Below are positions 30,162 to 42,500 of a stretch of DNA of 64,000 nt, piece after piece. The notes beneath the pieces are model-generated. The model searched no databases. It was not told the origin of the DNA and worked only from the letters and a program-made list of their open reading frames with translations. Each line of letters opens with the position of its first letter. Position 1 is the stretch's first letter. Both the position numbers and the translations under genes were made by a program. Location: NCBI RefSeq assembly GCF_905220565.1, contig NC_059400.1, positions 6,842,159 to 6,906,158 on the forward strand, in the 5' to 3' direction. The stretch comes from Melitaea cinxia. Taxonomy: Eukaryota > Arthropoda > Insecta > Lepidoptera > Nymphalidae.

Positions 30162-30314
30162 CTAGGGTGTTAAAATTGTCTTCTTAAATTCATTAAACTC
30201 ACTCTCCAACTTTTCCATGCTTGATGCTAAAGATTCTCTATGCGGTACTTTCCGCAACTGATTCTTAAATTCAGTTATCCGTTGTCCAAGGGAATCAGCA
30301 ATACTACTGTGAAC
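30162..30314 (-). CDS. Orphan terminal exon of an unidentified gene
   Basis: On the minus strand AATTTTGTAG|GTTCACAG opens a 50-codon frame ending in TAG at 30164-30162. It reads VHSSIADSLGQRITEFKNQL, then RKVPHRESLASSMEKLESEF, then NEFKKTILTP. It is hydrophilic with heptad-like spacing, suggesting a coiled coil. Codon use and the acceptor look genuine. I recognise no family. It lies 3.2 kb past the PI4KB stop on the same strand and is convergent with DDX54. No upstream partner exon could be found in 30315-33060. It might be the last exon of a gene with long introns, an alternative 3' exon of PI4KB, or a retro-copy fragment. Confidence 0.4.
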   Translation of the reverse strand, partial: VHSSIADSLGQRITEFKNQLRKVPHRESLASSMEKLESEFNEFKKTILTP

Positions 30315-30329
30315 CTACAAAATTTGAAT

Positions 30330-33060
30330 TCGAATTTTGTCATTTTAATGCATTTATTGGAACGAAGTTCCTTATGGCAGGCTTGACTATGGCTGGGCGA
30401 CCGAACTGAAAAAAATGTGATTCTAAAACCGTAAGAAAAATATATAACGGAAGTGACGTAATATCAGTCACACGACTGTATAATACGACGTTTGTAAAAC
30501 TAAAATATTACTAGTAACTTTTTTTAAATTATGTAATTTTATACTGTCGACAAAAATAAATAGACATGTTTTTTTATTTCACTCAATAGTTTGAATTATT
30601 ATTATTATTATTTTGTTTCATTTATTTTATTTTCCGGTATTTGTTTGTTATTTTCTAAAATACTGAATTTCTTAAATACTTTTATGCACTTAATTAAAAA
30701 CCAATCAACAAAATTAAAAAAAAAATCAAGAACTAGAATATATATATAAAATTCAACATGTTTTTTCAAATTGTGTTGCTTCTACACTATCCGAAGGAAC
30801 TTCGTTCCTACCTGGTGTCCCATGACACCACATAATTTTGTATTACAAAATTTAATTTCCTTTAAATTTAATTACTGTATGTCTTTAAATAGAAACGAAA
30901 AATACAAAAGATATGTTGAATTGTTGAACCACAAAAAAAATCTGCATACTATTTCTTCTTATTACGCATTATATCGGCTATTAATCTTCAAGATTTCAGT
31001 TCTCAGTTTTCTTCATCCAAAATTATGTAGATTAGGGCTTTCTGGGATCATAAATAATGAAAGGCAAATAAAAATTTTCATATATGTATATTACTTAAAA
31101 AATTAAGGTAATTGATCATAAAAGTATTCTATTTATCTGTACATGTTGGATAAATAACATGAATAATCAATTTCGAGGAGAAACATTATTTTATTAAACA
31201 AATATATTTACAGTCTAAATATTCTAGTTAACTTATTTAAAGTAAACGAGTTAAATTTTATAGTCGTAATTAAATATTACAAAATAATGAAGGAAAAAAA
31301 ATCTTATAAAACATTAAAACCATTAAACTGAAAGATTTTTTTTTTACTTTATTACCAAATTTATTTAAAGGTATATTAAACTTCGGAAATTTAAGTGTAC
31401 AGTTTGTATGACATAACGTTCTTAAGTTTGTTTTATCTTTACCATATACAATTTTAAACCGACACATCTGCATAATTATAATATAATTGTGTAACACAAA
31501 CACGAGATAAGTAACGAACATTTAGCATAACTTTTTAATTACTTAGCCTTACATTTTTCAAACTATTTAATGACATTTATATAATTCAACGGAAGCGTAA
31601 ATTGAAATCAGCGATTTTGTGGCATATTTCATTTAAACCAAGAATTACGTTAACTGTAACACACTCCCAACTACATCAAAGTTCATTAGGTAGGATACTT
31701 CATACTTCACAAGATTTTTTTCAATTGAACACGATTGTGATTGTGAATTTATGGTGTTATAATGCAAACCAATTTGATATAATACAAAAGTTTTATGATA
31801 ACGATGTAGCACATGACTTCTATGATAATTATTGATTAATCATCGACACAAATTGAGATATTACTTATTAAAGTCTAGCTAAACAGGAAAAACAAATCCT
31901 ATTTTGCATTTTCCAGTCAAAATATGGTCTTAATTCACATTTTGGTGTTTTAGCATACCTATCTAATCAACGATAAATTCATTTATTAATAATAATAATA
32001 GATTACTAACTAGATCATGTTTTCTCATATCGACAATTTGGCGATTATCTGTGAATAAATTTAGAAATCACATTCGCAATTTGTTATTCAAAACAATTTT
32101 TATATGTACATGATAAAACTTAAATTAATTTCGTTAAAGAACCTAAATCTAACCTCTTTTCATCCGTGAAACAATCAGTCTTCTTCATTGCAAAAGTTAT
32201 CAATCTCTTAATATTTACATTTTCAAATTTATTTAATGAACGATAATAATGAAAACTAGCCAGTAAGTGTTTTTCGTACTTCTTTTTGAATTTATGTATT
32301 ATTTCGACTATTGCCTTTTAAGTTGTTACACAATACGTTGATTAACTTCATACTTTTATACAAAAGTGCTTCATGATTTTCTAAAGTTACTAAAATGGAC
32401 GGGTCAAAGTGTATTTCCATCTATGCAATATTGAGCGAATAATGTTATGTTAATCTAATATAATAAAAAAAACACTAAAATTGCTGATCGAGAATATGAG
32501 GAAGGACTTTACTGTGTGAAGTATAATTTGTAATAATTTATTCTAATTTGTTTCTATTAGTTTTTCATTTACAAAAGTACAATTGTGATGGTGTTTTCTG
32601 TTTTTACATTCTCTTGTTAACTGTACACAGGTTTAAGACTGTCTAACAAATCTTTGCATACCATTCTGATTGTCCGGTCTCAGGAGGGTATGGCACTAAA
32701 ATAAAAAAAGTAACTATGTCAATAATAACGAATAATCTAGTCAAAAAAATTCATGTCTTTTTTTTTATAAAACAATAAAAAAACTAGAAGGGTAAATTTT
32801 AATTGTATTGATTTTTATACAGTTATTTTATGACAGTACAGACTGTAATTTAACATTGTAAATGTAATACTATCATTATAGTTTTCGCATTTATATTTTT
32901 TTCATTGAGAAGTTAAATTTTTATTTTAATACAGAATTTTAATCACTTATTTAAGCGACGTTAGTCGCTAATTCATTAATGATTAAAATACTTTTTGTAG
33001 TACATACATTTAACAACGTCGAAACATATATATTTTTAGTACGACAGACACACTTGTAAA
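30330..33060. other. AT-rich intergenic region
   Basis: About 2.7 kb of AT-rich sequence. Two palindromic GGAAC(G/T)AAGTTCC-like words occur at 30359 and 30794. The short open frames are of low complexity and resemble no protein. No clear transposon ends. Confidence 0.5.
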
Positions 33061-33075
33061 ATTTTCACATTAAAT

Positions 33076-33081
33076 TTATTT
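33076..33081 (-). terminator. Candidate poly(A) signal of PI4KB
   Basis: AATAAA on the minus strand, about 390 bases past the PI4KB stop codon. Several other AT-rich candidates lie beyond, so this is only the most plausible. Confidence 0.3.
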
Positions 33082-33340
33082 AAAAATCGGCGTCATCAAA
33101 TACGATTTCTATTTTACTCTACTTCACGTTCTATATTTACTCACGAAAATATCTCAGATTGCGAAAGGTATTACAAGTAAATCTTTAAAATACGGAGATG
33201 ACGTCCAACTAAGTTCGAGAGAAACATAAAAAGGGGTCACTACGGGCGCTATGTTATTTTTAATTTTGACCGCGAAAGGGAGACTAATGCATCGGTTTCT
33301 TTGGAACTCAAGGGTGCAATCGAGAAGCGAGAGGCAGAGC

Positions 33341-33510
33341 TCCATGGGGCTATAGGATGGCGTCGTTGAAGTCCTAGGGGTCCATGGCGCTACTGGATGC
33401 CGTTAGTGTAGCACTAGAGTTCAGGGGGATAAAGGATGGCGATGGTGTAGTAGTAGGGCTCCACGGGGCTATAGGATGCCGTTGGTGTAGTACTGGTAGT
33501 TGTCGTAGAG
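33341..33510 (-). repeat. Four-unit tandem repeat spanning the PI4KB stop codon
   Basis: Read on the minus strand, TACTACACCAACGGCATCC (TATAGCCCC) recurs every 37-40 bases: YYTNGIL-stop in the gene, then ACTACACCATCGCCATCC, TGCTACACTAACGGCATCC and GACTTCAACGACGCCATCC. The first unit is the real C-terminus; the others are diverged copies in the 3' UTR. Confidence 0.75.
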
Positions 33511-36500
33511 GCGCGTGGAGAGCGAGTGCAGCGCGTCGCGCACGAGGCGGTCCACGAGCGCGCGCAGCTGCGGCTCCGTGCGCCCGAGGTGGAAGCGGCC
33601 GCGGAACGACGCCACCGCGCTGCTGCTGCGCAGGCACGCCAGCTGCCCGCCTGCAACGTTCGAATGAATCAATCAATATTGGTAGGATTCGCACACGGCC
33701 GTCTTGTTGTGTTATAGGTAACGGCCGACTGACAACATTTTTCGATAATAGCGGTGGGCGTTATTTAACGTAATCGGTTTCAGTAACTAGTTACGAAGCG
33801 AATAACCATATACGTAGTTTCGCCGATACGAATGTAACGATTATTTTACGTACGCAGTTTTTTTGCGTACGCAGTTTTATCAAAAACTTGACACAACGAC
33901 CGGCGCATAAGCGTTTTGCCTAATAACGTAACAGGTTACTAATATTAATCATTACAATACGCAGATACGCTTACGCGTAGGATTAAAAGAGATGGCTATA
34001 AGTACTATAGATGCATCTTTGTTTTCGAATATGCTCATGGGATTTTGTACGCAATTGACTATGAGCTTAAGTTTATTTTAATACGCACAGTTTTTTTAAA
34101 GAAATTTTAATTTCGGTCGTGTTTCTTTTTAAATAATTTCGAATTTACTATTTAGCAGTAAGTTAAGACAGTTGACGAGTGATTAATTATTAACGATTAA
34201 TGTTATTGTCTCGTGTTAAAGTATATACTAAAATAGTTTGGGTTTTTTGTTGTATTTTTAATTATATGTATGTATGTATGTATTTCGAAAAATAATTAAA
34301 AACTGTACATAAAATCAAATGAACTTCTAAATACGCCTGCATCGATTATTATGACTATACAAAAATCAAAAAGTAATTTAAATAACATGTTTTGCAGCCA
34401 GTCGTAAGCCTGGATAAAATATGAAGGGAAGTTAATTTAATTATACTATCCATCAATAATAACGTACGTAACGGCATTCGTATATGTTACAAGTTATAAC
34501 ATATAACTACTTCATAACCATAATACAAACAAAAGTAATATAACGTCGCCGTCCCGTACTGATACTGTATACAAAAATAACTAGTTTCGAAAAATAAGCA
34601 GTTTCGAAACTAGTTACGCGTATCCACGAAACTACGTATAACCGATTACACATAAAAGACGTTACGACCCACGACTATTCGATAAATAAATACATATATC
34701 ACGCCTAGACTCGAGGCGGAAATCGAACCCACGACCCCCGGTTGAGTAAGCAGTTTAACTGCAAACTGCTCCAACGGGCTAGTCAAACATAAATAATATT
34801 TTATATGTATAGACACGGATATTGAACGCTCGGAGATAAATCGTATCGTACAGAAGTCGCTGGAAGAAAATTGTTTTGTTCAATACAAAAATATTAATAG
34901 TGTTCGGTTTACATCGATACAATACAAATTATTAGATAGGTCAAAAACTGCTGGTTAGATCTCGTTTAAATTTAAATGGGACTACACGACAAGGACCAGC
35001 TTTCGAATAAATAAATAAAATCATCAAAATCAGTATTTCTGTATTTAACAACGTATTAGGACGAATTGAATTTAAGCACCATCTAATATTGTCTCTGTGA
35101 GTGCATTTCCTTAGAATGGCGATCGATAAGTTATTAAAAAAGTATGAAATTTAAAGAAAATAACGTCATAAAATTCAGCTGTTTCTCCAACTATCTATCG
35201 ATTGCGAGTGTTGCTCCATCCCTATTAATTTTCGCTGTTTCCTTTGTTCGCCTTTCCTAACTTCATAATTTTTGTTACAGAATGTAAAGATTTTTATGTA
35301 AGAAAGCACGAAAACACGTCTTCTTATGGTAAAAGTAACATATAATTATTTTCCACGCACCCATCCGCATGACATCGACGAGGTGTATGATCTGGTCGCA
35401 GTGCTTGCGCGCCGCGATGAGTCCACGCAGAATCAGTATCTTGAAATACGCAAACATGTCCGAGCTTTCACCGTCCATTACTTCTACGAATTCACTAGTC
35501 AACTGGAACATACATATTATATATTTTTCAACCGAACGATACACATATAGCTGCAATAAAAAATAACGTGCTTATCACATATTGATCACATATCTCATCA
35601 ATAAATATTTTAAAATTTAATTGAAAACTTTATTTTATATTGTTAAAGGTAATTTATTAATAAACAGGTTAGGTTACCTTAAAGGGAGAACTCTCAAAAC
35701 CCAAGTTCTTCGGTGATATAGAAAATATAAACCCAAAGTCAATGTGGATGATGTGCCCGGCGCTGTCCAATAAAATATTCCCATTATGCCTGTAAAAAGT
35801 GAATTAAATAATATAAATGATAATTTAGTAAAATTCCTAAATATTATTATTGAAACATCCGCCCATTGTACTACGCCCGTCTGTAACTATGTTCATGCTT
35901 TGTTTGTAATGTATTTGTGGTGTACAATAAATTATAAAATAAAAATAAATAAAATATATTACCAATGACAAACATTTTTTTTTAATTCTGTTCTTAGAAA
36001 GTGAGTAGAGGGCCAAGTACAGAGTAAATCTATACAAATAAAAATAAAATTGAAGTGTCTGTTTGTAATAATAAAATAACCGCTTTTTACTAAATGCATA
36101 TGGATGTATACACGGTACTTATAGCAAAATAACATTCTTTACAATTTTAGTCTGTCTGCCTGTGTCTGTTTGTTCAGGCTAATCTCTGAAAAGGCTTGAC
36201 CGATTTTGACTGGACTTTCACTGGCAGATAGCTGATGTAATAAGAAGTAACTTAGGCTACTTTTATTTTAGAAATTTATTTATTTCATAACTCTGCAAAC
36301 TGAATAATAACCTTTTTGTTAAATTACAGGTGGACGAAGTCGCGGGCTCAGCTAGTATTAACTAAGCTTGTATTTCTACCAATCTACCAACTTTTATTTT
36401 TCGTATTAGTGTTTTTTAGGAAAAAGTTATAGTGATATTTGTACATCATATGGATGTTACTTAAAATCATATCGATTTACCTTTAAAAAAAAATCTAAAA

Positions 36501-39500
36501 ACAATACTTTAGTACTGCAAGAATAATTAGGATAAGCCCACTGGTTTTCTCTTTTTAATTTGTATGTTCCCTTAGTCCATTTCGAGCAGCACCTGTCCTT
36601 CAGCTGCAGCAGGTAGCTGGTGAGCGCGTACGCGGCGGCGGACTGCACGAAGTTCCTCTGCGCGCGCAGGAAGCCCTCGCTGGTGGGCGGCCCGTGCTCC
36701 AGCTCCAGCCACGCGCGGAGGGACTTGCCCGACTGCTTCTTGATCTGGTGCAGCGACACCGAGTTCAGCACCTGGACATTTGTACGATCCCTTGTATTTC
36801 ATCATTTTTTATACGACTACGTCGGCAAACGAGCATACGGTACACTTGGTGATAAGCAATTACTGTAGCTCATAAACACCTGCAAAATTAGAAGCATACC
36901 CCTGACCCTCCCCAGAAGCTCTGGCTACCTTAGTCGCCACGAGAACGCAACACTATTTGATAGCAGTGTTCCTCGGTTGTGATACGTAAATAAATATTGA
37001 TTATTATTGGTTCTAGAGTTCTAGAGATCGATTCGTGTTGACTTTTATTATCAAATCGATTGTTTTAATAGTTTTTTTTAATGTATACAACAAAATAAAA
37101 ATATTTTTCAAGTTTTCATTTTCTGCAGTGATATCATATATTACACTAGATACCAATAAAACGAAAAAAAAAAGCCTTATTTACTACAGTTACAAATAAT
37201 TACAAAATAGTAAAAATATGCACTATTTTATTACCATTAAACGCGATAAAAAAGAATGAGGAACTGATTATTATAATACATATAATTATATAAGTACATA
37301 CTACAAGATTTAATAAATCCATACGTAGTTATTACGTTTAGCTTTATTATTCTTACATTTGTGTAGATGTAGAATTATGAAGAACAATATTGTTAAAAGT
37401 AAACAATGAGTATATTAAAAGAAAAACTGTAGTAAGACAAAATTTTGAACACAAGTACCTAAATGAAATAAGTAAAAACAACTCCAGTTGTAACTTTTGT
37501 GAAGGACATTGTTAATTTCTAGCGATTTATAGACGTTCTATAACAAAAGAAAAAAGATTTTTGCGTGCTAACACTCGCTATTTGTACTACGCTGTCTTTT
37601 TAAGTATAAGTATATCATTTCGTGTTCGTCTTTGCGCTCATGATGTAGATCGGTACAGAGTTTTTAAAGACCAGCAAATAACTCGGTTTTAATTATAGAC
37701 ATCTGATATTAGTTAATTTTATTGGCAGATAAGTAATTAAAACTGTGTGGTCAAAATAAACATTAATAATATTTATATAAGATGCATATTTTTTATTCAA
37801 TAGGTCGGCAAACAAGCGTACGGTCCATGGCAAGCGGTTACCGAAGCCTATATACGCCTGCAACACCAGAAGACACAACTACTTTGAGAGCAGTATTACA
37901 TAGCTATGATTTTTTGTCAGGTTGAGGTACTTCCTCAGACTGGCTGCTCCAGATTTTAAGCAGGGTTCATCCTGCTATGCCTCACTTCACTGACAATACT
38001 GTCGATTTCTGACACGAGAATGCCAGAGAGTTGTATATGAGTGTGTATTGCGCAGGGCGCTAGTACCGGCTGTATGAGGCCGCTCTCGCGGTCGAGGCAC
38101 AGGATCTCGTAGGGGCGCAGGCGCAGCGGCACGCGCTCCAGCTCCCACACGGCCTGCAGGCGCCGCAGCAGCTGCGCCGCCAGCATCTCTTGGCGCAGGT
38201 CGTCGCCCACCTTCACGATGCAGCCCAGCAGCCGCCAGCCGCCCAGCGAGCCGTACGGCGACGTCGAGCGCATGCGCGCCAGCTTGCTCTCCCACGACTC
38301 CTGCGGACGGGACGTTTGCGATACACTATTGTGTAGCCTATTCCTATACAACATATCTCGACGAACCGACAGATACATGCAAACAAAGTATTCCGCTTAA
38401 GCCATAATTTCTCCAGAGTAACTTATTCTAAGCATAAAAAGTATCCAAAAAGGAAAAATCTAAGACTATATTTGGTAACTCTAATGTTCAAAGTTCGTAT
38501 TTTTGTTTAATTATTAATACGCTGCGTTATAGTCGAAATTTACGACATTTATTATGTTTTTTTCGAATTTTTTTTTTTTTTTGTTCTAACGCGACGATTA
38601 TACCTTTCTATTGTAAACATGAGCAATTATATTGATTGAAATGAAAGTATGCAACATACTCCTATAATTCGACAGCCTCTTGTGGCAGACAAATAAACTT
38701 GACATTTTCGCGTCATCTCACATCATATCACCTAGTTCGTGGCCTTAGAACATCGAACATTATGTTAAATTTTCAGGAAGTCATTTACAAAACTAATTCA
38801 TTACGATTTAAATCCATTTTACCACAGTCCCTAAAAGTTCACTTTTTAAAAGTAACTCCTAGTTATGTTTAATAAATATTAATAACGTTTATTCTGGCGC
38901 AAAGAAATGATAACATATTGAGTATAATTTAATAATCGTTAATAGTATTTACGTAATATTTTATTTATACATATACAATGTTTAGTTATACAACTCTTAT
39001 TTGCTGAGAAATGGTAACTATAACATAATGATAATGTATAGGATCAGTCGTATCGCGTGTAACCAACCTCGCATTCCCCATAGGACTGATTCATGACTAA
39101 CACGTGCTACACTGTGGTTTCCCCTGTTTCACAAATACCTACTGCTTCTAATCTTGTATTAATAAATTAATACAAAAACACTTTCAAAGCAATTTAGCTT
39201 TGAATTAATTTGCATTGCAGTGCATACAAGACAATCTATAATTTAAGTGAACCGCAAAGAAAGAGGGTCGGTTAGAAAATCTTCAATATCTTGAAAAGCC
39301 TAGGCCTCTAGGTTCTAGGACCTAGCTTTATGAAAGAAATATAAAATTAAAGAATATTTTAATTTGCTTAGATGAAAATTAAAAAAAAATTAATGTTTTT
39401 TATTTTTTATAAATATTAAAATAAAAATGCGTAGTTTTTTCAGTATTTTTGTGTATGTAGTTCTGAGCTGTATGCGGGCGGGCTTTGTCTTGCATAAAAC

Positions 39501-42500
39501 GGCATTGTGCGAGAATCAATCAGATAGTGTTTGCCTAGTGTCAAGAAGTCGGTATCACCCACATGGAGTGGCCAGCACGCAGCCCCGATATAAACCCGAT
39601 TGAGTATGTATGCTTTGCTGCTGGCTTTGAAATATACAGGCCGAAGACGGGCAGCAGCATCTTCGGTGCGACAAAGCCAGCCCTGCGGTCACCAACCCGC
39701 CTGCCCAGTGACTATGGGCAACACACATGAGTTCACGCCATTTTTGAGGAGGCCTACGTCCAGCAGTGGACTGCGATAGGCTGAAGTGATGATGAAGTGA
39801 TGAGTATGCATGGGCGAATTGGGACGACGTGTACATCAGCGGAATCTATTCTCAATCACGGTACAGAGCCTCCGCCGTATGGTACTTCTTCAGGTTTGGT
39901 TATAGTGCTCTCCCGGTCTTCAACACACTCTTTTCTTCCCTTCCCTTAACCTTGAGTTTCTGTAGTCTCTATCTAGTTTTGGGTTATCGCCTTGCTTTCA
40001 TGGCTTGAAATTTGCTTCAGGCAATTTGTAACAGACCCTTTTTCTTTGGGGTCCAGTGTATAATAAAACTGTACCGATTTATGTCTGTACATAGGATATT
40101 TCAGAACAAAATGTATGGGTGAAAAATGTGTAGTAAGGCCGATAAAAACCAAAAATATAATTTTCAGTAATTTTGTGTGTCTCTCTGTCTCTATGTTTAT
40201 CCACGTATCACGCACTATTATTATAAATAAAATTTGACGCGGTTCTCGCTATTATATTGCTGGAGGTCAAACTTGAAAACTGACGCATATTACATCTTAA
40301 TACGTCGCTTAGGACCTGTGATATTAAAATTATAAGTTTATTGTTACCAATCAAAATGCATTATTCCAAAAAAAAACTATTTGAAGTAGTTCTTCTCATT
40401 TTAAGATTCTTGTCCACTTATACATACATGGGCTTTTAATATTAAGTATTTTTCGTTGTTTTGTTTTTTAGTTCTACCGGATTTTTAAGCTAACATAAGA
40501 GTACATTAGAAACGGTAACTGCGAGAGTGACACACATGTACCAAATATATTGCGAAACGCAGAGCGTAATATCCGGTATTAACCTAAACCCCAAGGTAAG
40601 TAAAGTTATTTCACCAAAACGTTACTTTTCTGTATCTTTTAATTAAAGTTTATTATGTAGTACAATTATATAACTTTAGTTTTCATTAAAAGTTATATTG
40701 GTATCATTGAATCCCAACATTAAAACTCAGTTCGACATGTTATATGCATCACTTAAAATAAAATTTCACATGCCATTTGACCAGGGTAGATTACACGTAT
40801 TTATTAGTTTGCTATAGAATTTAAAAATTTTAGTAGGAAACAAAACACCAATTTTAAATGTAATATGAATCATTGTCGTTGGAAATAAAAATTACATTTT
40901 TGTCCAAGTACAAATAACGATGCAAAAAAAACCTTCAATAATTAAAACTATGTTCGACAAACTCGTTCAAATAGAAACTACGCGAATGGTTTTTCTATTA
41001 ACATATTTAATATATAAACCAATTTTCGAAAAACTAAATTGGTTTAATATAGTGTAAATATATTGAAAGTTCCAGTAGCAGGACATACGATAGTTGTTGT
41101 GTGCGATTTACTAAAATCAGATGCTGGTTTACCTTGCGTACTCGAGTACTGAATCAATAATAAAAATTGAATGTCAACTGCGAGTTGGCAATATTTAATT
41201 TAGACAACTATGGAAATTTTACGCCCAATTCGTATTATTAATATTACAAAAACCATTTCCGTTCCTTATGGTCAGACTCATGGTTTTGTATAAGTCAACT
41301 ATAAATATAATTATATAATGAGTAAGAAGCTAAATTTAAATATGAAACCACTTTGACTAAGGAAATAAATGAGGACAGTCTACAGAAAAAAAAACATAAG
41401 CGATGGATTTAAGGTTTGAAATAATTATAAATAAATTATTTATTGAATTGTTTATTTATTGTTTAAAGGCGGGTTTAATGCTGCTTACATTACATCATCA
41501 ACCTACCAAGGTTGATGTATATGACAAAAATTTATTTATTTACACACCAGTGCAATTAATTATAAAGAAATTTTCGTCATATATTTTTGCCTGAAAATTT
41601 AGAAATGTGTACTAAAAATGAATACGATATTTAAATTTTTTGTATTTCTCTATAGGTCAACCTCTTTCTACTACCAGATTGTGTGTAGATACTGTGCATA
41701 TAGCAATTGGTGTCGATAGCCTAAACTGATAGTTGGGCACCAGCAAGGGGGTTCGTCCTAAAGAGCGCTGGTGCAGTGCACTCCCACTCCAAATATAATT
41801 ATATTCTTTATTGACTTAAAAGACATATACAAAAATATTAGTACAATTGGCAGTTGGCAAGGGCGAACTTATCTCCAAAAGAGATCTCTACCAGTTTACC
41901 TATAATAACCTGTGTAATTTTCAATTTTATATTTCTGTAGGCATCCATCCTCCTACACATTACATAATTAAATATTCTACCACATTTCTTTATATTAAAT
42001 ACTATACTACACTACATTGAATTATTTCTATTCTACTATTCCAAAACAATAGTGTATTATTATATTACGTATATTTGGCATTAAGTTGTACGAGTGGAGT
42101 GCCAGTGATTGCGTGCCAATGAAACGAAGTTTAGTACGATTCCTAAAGTACGGACGCGCAGCACAAAGAATTTCGTACATTGACCCCTCATCTTTTGTTT
42201 TTGTCGCTCGCGTATAAACATACAGCCGTATTCACAGATTGTCAACCTTTTGACTTTTATTTTTTTTACCAAATTTAACTCACAGGATTCATCGTTTTTC
42301 ATTTTTAATTTAACTCAAAAGTTAACAAGACTTATATTAAATGCGAATGTGTGTTTATTGGTGCCTTTTTCACACAGCAACAGATCTAAAAAAAATGCAT
42401 ATACAAAGTATATAAAAATTGCATAAACAAAGTATAAATTGTACACTATATATATATACTAGCGACCCGCCCCGGCTTCGCACGGGTGCAATGCTGATAC

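Noticed and set aside
33374..33717. Several long frames on both strands
   Set aside because: GC-rich shadows of the last PI4KB exon; only the frame ending YYTNGIL fits the family.
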